From NCBI RefSeq assembly GCF_034314165.1, contig NZ_JAVIWK010000001.1, positions 620,001 to 684,000 of the forward strand: DNA of 64,000 nucleotides. Direction: 5' to 3'. Both the position numbers and the translations under genes were made by a program. Positions within the stretch are counted from its first letter, which is position 1; every line of letters begins with the position of its first letter. Origin of the DNA: Pseudomonas sp. Bout1 (GTDB lineage: Bacteria; Pseudomonadota; Gammaproteobacteria; Pseudomonadales; Pseudomonadaceae). Below are positions 24,101 to 32,476 of the stretch, one piece after another. The notes beneath the pieces are model-generated. The model was not told where the DNA came from and searched no databases. It saw only the letters and a program-made list of their open reading frames with translations.

Positions 24101-27061
24101 GCCTGGGGCCAGTGGTTTGTTGAATGCAGGGTATTGCAACAGCACCGGGCGCAGGCGCTCGCGCGTGAGCGGTGTTTGCCTGACCCGTTGCTTCAAGGTG
24201 CCGTTATCCAATGCCGCGTCGCCCAGCGCCCGTCGCTGCACGTGGCTAAGACGTTGCAACACTGCGCCGTACAGGTCTGTTGCGCCGAATGTACCCTCTT
24301 CGCCAGCCGCCAGCACGACGGGCGGTGTGGGGCCGGGCGTACCAATCGCGTCAAGCAGTGGCCCCTGCTCGCTGCCCAGGCGCAGTTCCACACGCAAGCC
24401 GGGCTCCCAGCCGGGCAACGTTTCCAGGGTGTGCAGCGCCAGGCGCTGGCTGTCCGGGTTTTGCAGGGCATCGATAAACAAGCCCTCGTAGGCGCGGCTC
24501 AGGCGGGTTTCCTGGCGATAATCACGTGCCAGCGCTTTCAGCCTGGGCGACAGGCTGTCGTGCTCGCGCAAGGCGCTGGCTTCCTCGTCAGTGGCGTTTT
24601 CCAGTACCTGCCTGGCCGAAGTGCTCGGCAGGCCGGGCGTCTGGTCCTTGATGCGCTGCACCTGCGGGTCCTGGGTCGCGTCGTGGGCGCGATAATCATC
24701 GTCGAACAACGTGGTGCGTGAGTCCACGGCGGCCCGGGCAATCTGCTGGCGCCACTGGGCGGCCTGCTCGGCCATAGGTTTCACCGTGGTGCCATAGACG
24801 AGTTCGAAATTCAGGTTTTTGTGCGCGACCACCCGCTTCGCCAGTTGGATGTCTGCGCGTACGTAATCGTTTTCGCTGGCGATGCGCTGGATAAACGTGT
24901 CGATACGTTGACTGATTTGAAAGCGTTCCAGGCTATCGACCAACACAGGCGGAGGCGGCTCATGATTCACGTGTAATTGGCGCAATTGTTCGGGCGTGAC
25001 GCCGCTGCTCACGCGCACCTGTTCCAGTTGAGCATCGGTGAGCCCCTCAGTGCGATAACCCAGGCGGCGCATCAGCGGCGGGCCTTGCCAGGTCAGGGGC
25101 TCTTCGCCTTCGTGAATCCAGGCGCCGGCACCGTCGTGTTCCACGTGCGGGGTGTAGGCGTCCTGGCGCCAGGGGTGTTGGATACGGTACGACTGGCCGT
25201 CGGCCTCAGGCTTGACGGTAAACACTTGGCCATTCAGCGGCAGCAGGGAAGTTTGGTCATCGGTGTGCAGGCCCAGTTCATCCAGGGGCGCATTGTCGGG
25301 CAGGGTGGTTTCGCTGCCATACACGGTCAGGTCCGGCTCCCACAGGCGTTGCGTGCCGTTCGGCAGTGTCACCGGCTTGAGTTCCTGGATCAGTGGCGGC
25401 GTGGCCAGGCGTTGCAGGCCTTTGCCCGCGCCGGCCATCAGTGCCATGAGGGCCAGGTTCTCGGCCACGTCCAACAGATGTTGCCTGGCCGCCTCCTTGT
25501 CGCCGTCACTCCACTCGATCACCCCTTCAAAGGTTTCGTACAGTAACTGGCCCGCCATCGCGGCCATCATCAACTCGCCCAGCACCGGGACAAACATTGA
25601 AACCATGCCAAAAACGGCCAGGCCACCTTCCAGCCACTGCGCGATTTTTTCGGCACGTACCCGTGCATCCACGTCGGCGGTGGGGGTTGCCCGGTGGCGC
25701 GCGTCGTTGAGCATCTTGTCGCGGCTTTTTTCGAACCCGTCCGCCCACAGGTCGACGTTGGCTGCCCACAAGCCGCCTTTGGAAACCACGCTGATATTCA
25801 ACTTGGGGTTGTCTGCGCGTACCCGCTTGTCGGGTTTTGGCGGGGGCAACTCCTGCGGGATCGCGACCGCCCCCAGCGCCGGTAAAACGGCTCCGAGTAA
25901 GTTGTTGGTGATGGGTGAGCGCACGATTGCATCGCCAATCGGGTGAGTGCCGGGCGCAAGCTCGGTGAAGCGACTGAGGAAGCGCGGCTTGTCGGCCTCG
26001 GCAAAAAACTGGCTGAAAAACCGTTGATTAACGCTGGGCGCCGGGGTGTCGCCTTCGACGGCGGACGCGTGGTCGGTGTCCTGAGCCAGCAGTTGGCGAG
26101 TGAGTTCGGCTCTCAGCTCATCATTGCTGTTGTAGCGCTTGAGCGGATGGTCACGGTCATGGGGTACATAGACGAGAGAGTCGACGCCATAGCGATATTT
26201 CTCGCAGGGCTGGAATACCTGGCACCCGTGGAGTGACCGGTTAACCATGCTCAAGTTGAAAAACCATACGGGCTTGCCCCCCAGCATCGGGTTGCGTTCG
26301 CCATCGATCACTTCAAGGATCATCGCGTGGTCGTCGGCAAGGATGTCGTTTTTGAGCAAGGCCATGTAGGCCGCGGCCTTGAGGGCGGCTTTTTGGCTGG
26401 TGATGACCGCCTCGCGAAAGCGTGTCGCGGTGCCCTCCTCGGCAGGCAACAAAATCTGGTTGAGGTGCTTCTGATAGGCGCCGCCGATGTCCATGGAGCG
26501 GCACAGGGCGATAAAGACGGGCACAGTCAGCGTGCGACTGATAGCAGGTGCGCAGCCGCTGACGTCGAGGTTTTGGGTAAACCCCGAGGTGCTGTCAAAC
26601 GCTTCGGGCTCGGCTTCACTGGCTTCAAAGTTATGCAGGGCCGCCTGGACTATCGAAACTTCCATGACAGTGAAAGTGCCCGCCTTTATTCCCACGGAGC
26701 CAAGTTTTAACGGTTTGTAGAGGCGCAGGTAAGTACCGCCGATATCCAGGCTTATGTTGAACTGTTTTTTCAGCTCGGCATTGAGCAGGCGTGCGGCAAA
26801 TACGTCGAGTTTTTCCAGGGGAGCCAGGTAATTATCGACGGCCAGTTGAGCGCTGAAACTGGCCTCGTTCAATGCATTTAATGTGTGGCGTTGATCGGCG
26901 GGCAAGCGGTCAAGCCAGGTATGCTTTTTAAGGTTTACCTGTTTTATACCATCGATGCGCTGGCGTGTTGCCTGCTTCAGCCACTCAGGTATGGCCTGTT
27001 GGATAAAGTCGCTGTTGTCTTCGATCAATGTTCCGGCGGTGGTAGTAGGTACATCGAACAT
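21167..27061 (-). CDS. Giant LRR effector-like protein with NEL-type E3 ubiquitin ligase domain and C-terminal CaaX box
   Basis: A 1964-residue protein with no signal peptide. Residues 1-1000 resemble the large N-terminal region labelled dermonecrotic toxin domain (DUF6543) in Pseudomonas, with a hydrophobic helical stretch at about 477-510. Two similar modules follow, each a helical part plus LRRs: about 1005-1265 and 1325-1580 (LTHLDVAENAI, LTRLNLSGNRI). After a Pro/Ala-rich linker (1643-1662) comes a NEL domain (about 1664-1940) with DPRCGDRAAL; C1744 sits in the Cys-x-Asp motif that forms the ubiquitin thioester in IpaH/SspH ligases. The last four residues are CVIA, a prenylation-type box. 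AGGAG lies 7 bases before the ATG. It is divergent from a paralogue. It probably acts inside a eukaryotic host cell; the secretion route is unknown. Confidence 0.85.
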   Translation of the reverse strand: MFDVPTTTAGTLIEDNSDFIQQAIPEWLKQATRQRIDGIKQVNLKKHTWLDRLPADQRHTLNALNEASFSAQLAVDNYLAPLEKLDVFAARLLNAELKKQFNISLDIGGTYLRLYKPLKLGSVGIKAGTFTVMEVSIVQAALHNFEASEAEPEAFDSTSGFTQNLDVSGCAPAISRTLTVPVFIALCRSMDIGGAYQKHLNQILLPAEEGTATRFREAVITSQKAALKAAAYMALLKNDILADDHAMILEVIDGERNPMLGGKPVWFFNLSMVNRSLHGCQVFQPCEKYRYGVDSLVYVPHDRDHPLKRYNSNDELRAELTRQLLAQDTDHASAVEGDTPAPSVNQRFFSQFFAEADKPRFLSRFTELAPGTHPIGDAIVRSPITNNLLGAVLPALGAVAIPQELPPPKPDKRVRADNPKLNISVVSKGGLWAANVDLWADGFEKSRDKMLNDARHRATPTADVDARVRAEKIAQWLEGGLAVFGMVSMFVPVLGELMMAAMAGQLLYETFEGVIEWSDGDKEAARQHLLDVAENLALMALMAGAGKGLQRLATPPLIQELKPVTLPNGTQRLWEPDLTVYGSETTLPDNAPLDELGLHTDDQTSLLPLNGQVFTVKPEADGQSYRIQHPWRQDAYTPHVEHDGAGAWIHEGEEPLTWQGPPLMRRLGYRTEGLTDAQLEQVRVSSGVTPEQLRQLHVNHEPPPPVLVDSLERFQISQRIDTFIQRIASENDYVRADIQLAKRVVAHKNLNFELVYGTTVKPMAEQAAQWRQQIARAAVDSRTTLFDDDYRAHDATQDPQVQRIKDQTPGLPSTSARQVLENATDEEASALREHDSLSPRLKALARDYRQETRLSRAYEGLFIDALQNPDSQRLALHTLETLPGWEPGLRVELRLGSEQGPLLDAIGTPGPTPPVVLAAGEEGTFGATDLYGAVLQRLSHVQRRALGDAALDNGTLKQRVRQTPLTRERLRPVLLQYPAFNKPLAPGAVLRGGAPLLGLNRLRTTDARVRRLYPGFNEEQVNTFIASHGERVRDELLHLESQYATLKQELKDWVLQGEQDERARNPLERNPGFRERDTAKKLKSCWRRQLADRADEHTGRLLKIHSGVKLPKLSADFAHVEELLLYAVSFTESPQAFLGRFPNLKRLTLQHIGGAAQRTLTELPEVVTTMKELTHLDVAENAIVLDQSSASSLAGLTKLEELTLSNNPLGHLPDFSAMPGLRKLKLKMTQIHQWPTGLLGLQKLRLVDLSSNLLSEVPEALLNPTPEAELATLRLNRVTRLHHNPFTLQACQDMRASLDRLAQTRPDWREGGLPGGFEVPLSADPQVARLRELFPMYSEAQKERFIIEAGARADAELTRLEAEWQTLEATLEHWVSERFMVEAGPDHIRAGSPDHRWRFAMKLRECWKRMTRELNAHDGTPIGHSLEVQNLQVGELPVLDADFSHVGQLKLNAMTSLYGVDGFLGRFSKLRWLELTHSNLSSIPPNLARMQRLTRLNLSGNRITMTEADAAIIEELSSLKEINLSYNPLARTPDFSAMTDLRGLYLNNTGITQWPTGLGAQLTPEHINLSDNQIASLPQAQVNPTPEQAPMAIRINNVTYIGGNPLTEETQLQLGEYRLNVAPNYAEAAERRPNTMLYRAPGAQPAAAAQPLYVPAPAAPEPAFKHWMRDRLPQEVAEGQQQWELIAAKPGSEAFLGILKNLKDSEEYSVAYPALQARVWEMIEAAQDPGLCEDLFATAGDPRCGDRAALVFSDMEVKVLIWRATRWASDTEKGPALLELAKGLFRLDEVEKIATREIQMRERTIRGSRLSEQQKIDAIRQVEDIEIRLAYRMGLQKRLKLPGQPTAARYLATAQLPTAVLGGAAVTVERLDNTAQALQSLLGREFWQAFVRNHYPEAFEALNQPFELRLQMLDDSQAAGTLSAADYDAQAQDLQLQRAIEEAQLIKQLTVQDWFTCRKGCVIA

Positions 27062-27227
27062 GAGTCACTCCTTTGGCTGTTCAAGGCAAAAAGAGTACCT
27101 AAAGTTGGCGTTTATTAATAAATCGAAAGCCGCATGGGAAGGCTGCAATAGTTAGTGCAAACAACGCGGATGTACGATGCATTTAATACCTATTTAGTAC
27201 ACCCGGGGCGCTTCGTCTGTTGTGCAA

Positions 27228-27243
27228 CTATTTATCTAAATAG
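27228..27243. promoter_or_regulatory. AT-rich inverted repeat in the divergent promoter of the giant LRR pair
   Basis: CTATTTA-TC-TAAATAG is a perfect inverted repeat 80 bases before the start of the 1717-residue gene; CTATTTAG also occurs at 27190. The 246-base gap is clearly richer in A and T than its surroundings, which is common for regulated, xenogeneic-silenced promoters. No hrp box (GGAACC with CCAC) was found. Confidence 0.4.
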
Positions 27244-27307
27244 ATACCGTTATGCCGTGGCGGAACGGATTAACGTCAGGTTCTTTTTTTCATCAAGGTA
27301 TTCGCTT

Positions 27308-30300
27308 ATGACAGCGTCTCAAACCGCCCCTGTCTCGTCAGAAGCTGCAGAGCAAGGCCAGCACTATGAACTGATCAGGGCTGCAATTACGCCTGTGCTG
27401 GCCACCGCCACCGCCTCTTTTCGAACGGCATTACGGCAAACCAAACCGGATATTCCAGCCTGGTACGCGGCGGCGACTCAGGCGCAGAAGGATCAGCTCC
27501 AGACGTACGTCGATGCCAGCCTCAAGTCCCGTGCCGAATTTGAGAAGACCATGCACAAGGTGCAGGACGCCGACACGTTCGGCCAGCCCCTGCTGGAAGC
27601 CGCATTGAAAAGCGCCGGTTACGAGGTGGATGTGCATCAGGTGTGGGTGCGACTCTACGTGCCCATCGAGGAGTCGTTCGGGGTTAAAACGGGGCACAGG
27701 GTCAAGACACTGTCTTTGATGCAGGCAGCGTTGAATAACTTCGAAGCCGAAGAGGCGCAAGCCGGTTTTTTCGACAACGTGTCGGGGTTCATTACCGCGC
27801 CCGATGCACGTGGGCATTTTGAGCGCTACACCACCGCCCTGAACATCGAGACCTTCGCCCGGCTGTGCCGCGACCTCGACCTGGGCCAGCAATACCAGGA
27901 CCACCTCGCCGCGTACCTGCGCCCGCTGGGCACGGTTTCCAAAAACCTGCTGCGCGCGCGCTTCATCACTCACCACAAAGATGCGTTCACGGCCGCAGCC
28001 TATATGGCCTTGCTCAAGGGCGATATCAGCGCAGACGACCACCTGTTACTGATGCGCGTGGCGCAGGACGAACGGCGGATCAAGGTGGGCAGCAAGCAGG
28101 TGTGGTATCGCTGGCCGTCGATGATGGGCCTGGCATTGCATGGCTGCGTCATTTTTGATCCGAGTGAGGAGCATCGCTACGGCACCTGGTTTATCGCGTA
28201 TATCCCTGACCACCCCGACCACCCGATCAAGCGCTATGAAACCTTCGATGACTTCAGTCGGGAAATGACCGACGCGTTGACCACCTACAAACCCGGGGGC
28301 CAGCAGGACGGCAGAGGCGTTTCGGTGACGCCCCTGCAGCGGTTTTTCGCAGGGTTCATCGCCAAGAAAGACCTGGCTTACTATTACCAGCGTTTTACCG
28401 AGAAGCGGCTGGATGAACCGGAGCGGGTCGTGGCCTTGGGGCCTGATCCTGAATGGCGCGCGTACTATGCGCGCAAATCATTGTCGGAGCTGAAGGCTAT
28501 CGCATCGGTGATCAAGCACCCGGTGCACACTAGCCGGGTCGCGCAGCAAGACCCGAACCTGAATATCGACGCCTTCTGGATCAAAGGCATGTGGCTCGAC
28601 CTGCACCTGTGGGATGAGCTTTATGACGGCATGCGCAAACGCGCCTTCGACGACGCCCTGAGCATGGCCGTACCCACCGCCCGGACCGACGCCGCGAGCC
28701 GCGACCGGCGCATGGCCCATTTGATGAACATGGGGCTGTTCGCCCTGAATATGGTCTCGATGGTCATCCCACCGTTAGGTGCGGTCATGGCGGTGGTCAC
28801 GGCTGGGCAATTGTTGTTTGAGGTGTTGGAGGGGGTGATGGAACTCAGCCAAGGCGACAGGGAAGCCGGCTGGGCACACATTGGCGATGTGCTTGAAAAC
28901 GTCGCGCAGTTGGCGGTGGGCGGGGCTGTGCTTCACGTGACCCTGTCGCCGTTCATTGAAGGCTTGAAAGCCGTCAAGTTGCCCACCGGCAAGACGCGCC
29001 TGTGGAAGCCTGACCTGGCGCCTTATGCCCAGGACATTGGGTTGCCTGCCGGCTCGCTCCCCGATGCGGAGGGTTTGCACACGGTTGACGGGCGCCAGGT
29101 ACTCCCGCTCGAAGGCCGCGAATACAGCCTGGCGCCGGCGCCTGAGCCCGGTACTTACCGCATTCAGCATCCGTTGCGGGCCGACGCGTATGAGCCGCAC
29201 ATCGCCAATAACGGCTCCGGCGCCTGGCTTCACGAAGCCGATCAGCCGCTGACGTGGGAAGGTACACCGCTGATGCGCCGCCTTGGGCATGCCATGGACG
29301 GCCTCAGCGATACTCAGCTGGAGCAGGTGCGGCGGGTCAGTGACGTGGACGAGAGTGTGTTGCGCAGGGTGCATGTGGAGAGCGAGCCGACCCCGGCGAT
29401 TGTGCTCGATACGGCGCAGCGATTCCGGGCTTACGACAGCGCCCAGGGCTTGAGCGGGCAGATCCTCGCCGGGCCTGTGCCGCCCGAACTGGCCGGTTAC
29501 TCGGCCTTGCTGATGGTCGAGCTGCCAGGCTGGCCGGGCAGCCAGGTGATCGAAGTGTTCGAAGGCACGGGCCCAACCAGAACGACCATTCACTATGGCG
29601 ACCTGAGCAGGCCCGACACGCACGCGCTCAGTATCAACCGCAGTGACCTGGTCAACGGGCGGCTGGCGGAGCGGGTGGTGGCGACACTTACCGAGGAGCA
29701 GCTCAAGGGCCTGCTGGGGCAACACCTGCCTGACGGCAACGTGCTGCGCAGCGAGCAGTTACAGGCTCGCTTGGCGAGCCATGCAAAAAGCAACCAATTG
29801 CGGGTATTCGAAAGCGTCTATCAGGGCCGCCAGTTGCCCCGAAGCGCGGAGCAGTTGGTCATGGAACGTGACTTCAAAAGCCTGCCGGCGGGCATTGCCC
29901 AGGAGCTGCTGGACGGTGCTGGCGCGAAGCAGCGGGCGTCGCTGGTCGACAACCAAAAGATCCCCCAGGCGTTGGCGCAGCAAGCACGCCTGGCGCAGGG
30001 CCAACTGCGCCTGGCGCGGGCATATGAAGGCTTGTATCTGGACGCGCTGGCCAATGCCGATACCGAAGCCCTGGTGCTCAATAGCCTGGAGAGGCTGCCG
30101 GGCTGGAAAGATGGTTTGCGCCTTGAGGTGCGCGAGGAGTCACTCACGGGCCCGTTGCGTGCCAGCTATGGAGAGCCCGCTGCCGCCGAGCGCAAAGTAC
30201 TGTTGCGTGTGGAGGCGGGGCGGTATGAGGTGTTTGACTCCCGAGGCAATCAATTGCACGGGGTAGATGACCTGTACGGCACGTTGCAACACGCGCTCAC

Positions 30301-32461
30301 GGACGCTCATCGCGCATCCATCAGGCTGCCCCATATAGGCCAGGGCCAGCAGTTGCGTGCCCTGATTTGGCAGCATGCCTTGCCTCGTGACCGGCTGCGG
30401 TGGGTGCTGAACATGCGCCCGCGCAGCTCCCCTTTCTTCAAGCCACCGCGTCGCCATCGCGGGGGCCGGCTGGGTTATCCGTTAAGTAGCAGCGGCGGCA
30501 TGCTGGTAAGGTTTCCTGGTTTCAGCCTGCGTTTTCGTGAGCTCTATCCCACTGCCGACGCCCTGGAAATCGAGGCAGTTCGCGCCACTCACTTTCCCCA
30601 TCATGAGGCTTGGCTAAGGGCTCAGGAGCAGGAATTCGACACGCTTGAGGCCAGATTGGGTCGATGGAGGAGTGAGCCGATCGTGGGCTTTGGCAACGAG
30701 CAAAGCCCCGCGTACCAGCAACAGCTGGAAATCCGCGAAGAGCTGACGGGGACGCTACTGCGCGCTTGGTGCAAGATCGGAGAGCTGGATACCGATAGCC
30801 TGAGCGACTACCAGGGCCAGAAGATCGACCTGACCGGCGAGGCGGTTGGGCCGCAACTGGCAAGCCTGCCGACCCTGGCTGCCAACTTCGATCACGTTAC
30901 GTACCTTGCAATGACCGACTCGGCGCTGACCGATGGTGTCGATTCGTTCCTCACACACTTTCGTGGTTTGCGCAGCCTTTACCTGGAAAGGAATGCCCTC
31001 ACTCGCGTGCCCCTCGCGCTTGAACAGATGCCAACGCTTAGAGACCTGGCGCTGTCGGATAACCAGATCGCCCTGGACCCGTCGGGAAGTTACCGGTTGA
31101 AGCAGTTGACCCGGTTGCGCCGCCTCGAACTTAACAACAACCCGCTGGGGATGGCGCCCAACATCAGCGATATGAGCCACTTGTATCAGTTGTCGCTGGT
31201 AAACACCGGGCAAACGGGCTGGCCCATCGGTGTCTTCTCCAAGCCTCGACCACGGTGGTTCAACCTGGACCTGGCAGATAACGATCTGCTGGTACCGGAG
31301 GTTGCGCCGGGCTCGCACCGGGCGCAGATCCTGTCGCGTACTCGCGTTACCCGTCACCGACTCAATAGCGAGCACCTGCGCCGCCTTAAGCTCTATATCG
31401 AGTCAGTGGGCATGGACCCCGATCGTGCATTTCCGCCCCGGGGGGTAAACGACAACTGGGCCTGGAAAACGGGCCTGATTGACGCGCAATGGGTCGCCAG
31501 GCAGCCCACCTGGGACGCGCTGGAAGTGTCGGCAGATGCTGAACCGTTCTTCGACGTCATCCGCGGGATGTCCGAGCACCTCGATGACTTTGACGCTACG
31601 CCGGCGGTTAAACCCGACCTTACAGGCAAGGTCTGGCGGATGTTGCAGGCGATGGAAGAGGACCCTGTGTTGCGTGACCGGCTGTTTGAGATTGCCAATC
31701 GCGTTGAAGCCATCCCCGAGTTGTTCAATGCCATGGGGCTGGAACTCATGGTATGGGAAACCCTGCACAGCCCCCCGGGGACGTTGATAGGGATACCCAT
31801 GTTGAACCTGGCCAAAGGCACCGTGAGGCTCTATGAGTTGGGGATTATCATTGAAGAGCGAATACAAGCGTTGGTGGCTCAAGGGCACGCTTTCCCGGAT
31901 GCCCTGAATCCGGGGCTCGATGCAGCGGGCAATCCTTTGCCCGAAATTGACGAAGCGAGCATCTACCTGGCGTACACCGCAGGGCTGGCAGAGCGGCTGG
32001 ATTTGCCGTGGCAAACCAGGGCCACCGGGTATACGGTGCCCGGCGTTACGCCACAGATGCTGGACGATGCATTGACGCGGGTAAATGCACAGGGGGAAGG
32101 CGAAGGGCTGAGAAATGCTGTGGTCGAGTTGGGTTTTTGGCGCGACTTTGTGAAACGCCAGAATTTGACCGACTTCGTCGCGGTCGAAAACAAATTCCAG
32201 GCCCTGGACCGGTTGGAGAGAGCCATGGCCAGGTGGGCGAAAAAACAGGCTGAATTGCCGGAGTCCGAAAAGCTGCTGCTGCGCAATGTTATCAGGCGCT
32301 CGACCATCGAACTGGACAAGCCCCCAGGAACATTCGTGCCCGGGGCGCGTCTGGGCGCGGCTCAATTCAATGCGCTGCTGGATGAGTTATACGATGCAGA
32401 ACGCGTGATTGTTGCGAGGCTCACCGACGAGGCGCTGGCAGCGCCGATCGCCCCGCAGTAA
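27308..32461 (+). CDS. Giant LRR protein paralogous to the NEL ligase but with the catalytic motif missing
   Basis: This 1717-residue protein is paralogous to the divergent neighbour through its whole length; for example TAAAYMALLKGDI (228-240) matches LKAAAYMALLKNDI. It has the N-terminal DUF6543-like region (about 1-1070), a hydrophobic helical stretch (473-505), one helical-plus-LRR module (about 1072-1330, with LRSLYLERNAL and LRRLELNNNPL), and a NEL-like helical region (about 1400-1717). Where the partner has GDPRCGDR, this protein has ANRVEA and is three residues shorter, so the Cys-x-Asp is absent. There is no CaaX ending. The ATG at 27308 is preceded by AAGG; a longer frame opens at 27155 but reads through the promoter. 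It is probably a pseudo-ligase or decoy. Confidence 0.82.
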   Translation: MTASQTAPVSSEAAEQGQHYELIRAAITPVLATATASFRTALRQTKPDIPAWYAAATQAQKDQLQTYVDASLKSRAEFEKTMHKVQDADTFGQPLLEAALKSAGYEVDVHQVWVRLYVPIEESFGVKTGHRVKTLSLMQAALNNFEAEEAQAGFFDNVSGFITAPDARGHFERYTTALNIETFARLCRDLDLGQQYQDHLAAYLRPLGTVSKNLLRARFITHHKDAFTAAAYMALLKGDISADDHLLLMRVAQDERRIKVGSKQVWYRWPSMMGLALHGCVIFDPSEEHRYGTWFIAYIPDHPDHPIKRYETFDDFSREMTDALTTYKPGGQQDGRGVSVTPLQRFFAGFIAKKDLAYYYQRFTEKRLDEPERVVALGPDPEWRAYYARKSLSELKAIASVIKHPVHTSRVAQQDPNLNIDAFWIKGMWLDLHLWDELYDGMRKRAFDDALSMAVPTARTDAASRDRRMAHLMNMGLFALNMVSMVIPPLGAVMAVVTAGQLLFEVLEGVMELSQGDREAGWAHIGDVLENVAQLAVGGAVLHVTLSPFIEGLKAVKLPTGKTRLWKPDLAPYAQDIGLPAGSLPDAEGLHTVDGRQVLPLEGREYSLAPAPEPGTYRIQHPLRADAYEPHIANNGSGAWLHEADQPLTWEGTPLMRRLGHAMDGLSDTQLEQVRRVSDVDESVLRRVHVESEPTPAIVLDTAQRFRAYDSAQGLSGQILAGPVPPELAGYSALLMVELPGWPGSQVIEVFEGTGPTRTTIHYGDLSRPDTHALSINRSDLVNGRLAERVVATLTEEQLKGLLGQHLPDGNVLRSEQLQARLASHAKSNQLRVFESVYQGRQLPRSAEQLVMERDFKSLPAGIAQELLDGAGAKQRASLVDNQKIPQALAQQARLAQGQLRLARAYEGLYLDALANADTEALVLNSLERLPGWKDGLRLEVREESLTGPLRASYGEPAAAERKVLLRVEAGRYEVFDSRGNQLHGVDDLYGTLQHALTDAHRASIRLPHIGQGQQLRALIWQHALPRDRLRWVLNMRPRSSPFFKPPRRHRGGRLGYPLSSSGGMLVRFPGFSLRFRELYPTADALEIEAVRATHFPHHEAWLRAQEQEFDTLEARLGRWRSEPIVGFGNEQSPAYQQQLEIREELTGTLLRAWCKIGELDTDSLSDYQGQKIDLTGEAVGPQLASLPTLAANFDHVTYLAMTDSALTDGVDSFLTHFRGLRSLYLERNALTRVPLALEQMPTLRDLALSDNQIALDPSGSYRLKQLTRLRRLELNNNPLGMAPNISDMSHLYQLSLVNTGQTGWPIGVFSKPRPRWFNLDLADNDLLVPEVAPGSHRAQILSRTRVTRHRLNSEHLRRLKLYIESVGMDPDRAFPPRGVNDNWAWKTGLIDAQWVARQPTWDALEVSADAEPFFDVIRGMSEHLDDFDATPAVKPDLTGKVWRMLQAMEEDPVLRDRLFEIANRVEAIPELFNAMGLELMVWETLHSPPGTLIGIPMLNLAKGTVRLYELGIIIEERIQALVAQGHAFPDALNPGLDAAGNPLPEIDEASIYLAYTAGLAERLDLPWQTRATGYTVPGVTPQMLDDALTRVNAQGEGEGLRNAVVELGFWRDFVKRQNLTDFVAVENKFQALDRLERAMARWAKKQAELPESEKLLLRNVIRRSTIELDKPPGTFVPGARLGAAQFNALLDELYDAERVIVARLTDEALAAPIAPQ

Positions 32462-32476
32462 TCGGCGGCCAATCCT

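Noticed and set aside
27155..27307. A 51-codon upstream extension of the pseudo-ligase gene
   Set aside because: It runs through the AT-rich divergent promoter; the ATG at 27308 has a ribosome site and starts the region similar to the paralogue.
27062..27307. Possible hrp box for type III regulation of the giant LRR genes
   Set aside because: GGAAC occurs, but no CCAC block follows at 15-16 bases on either strand.
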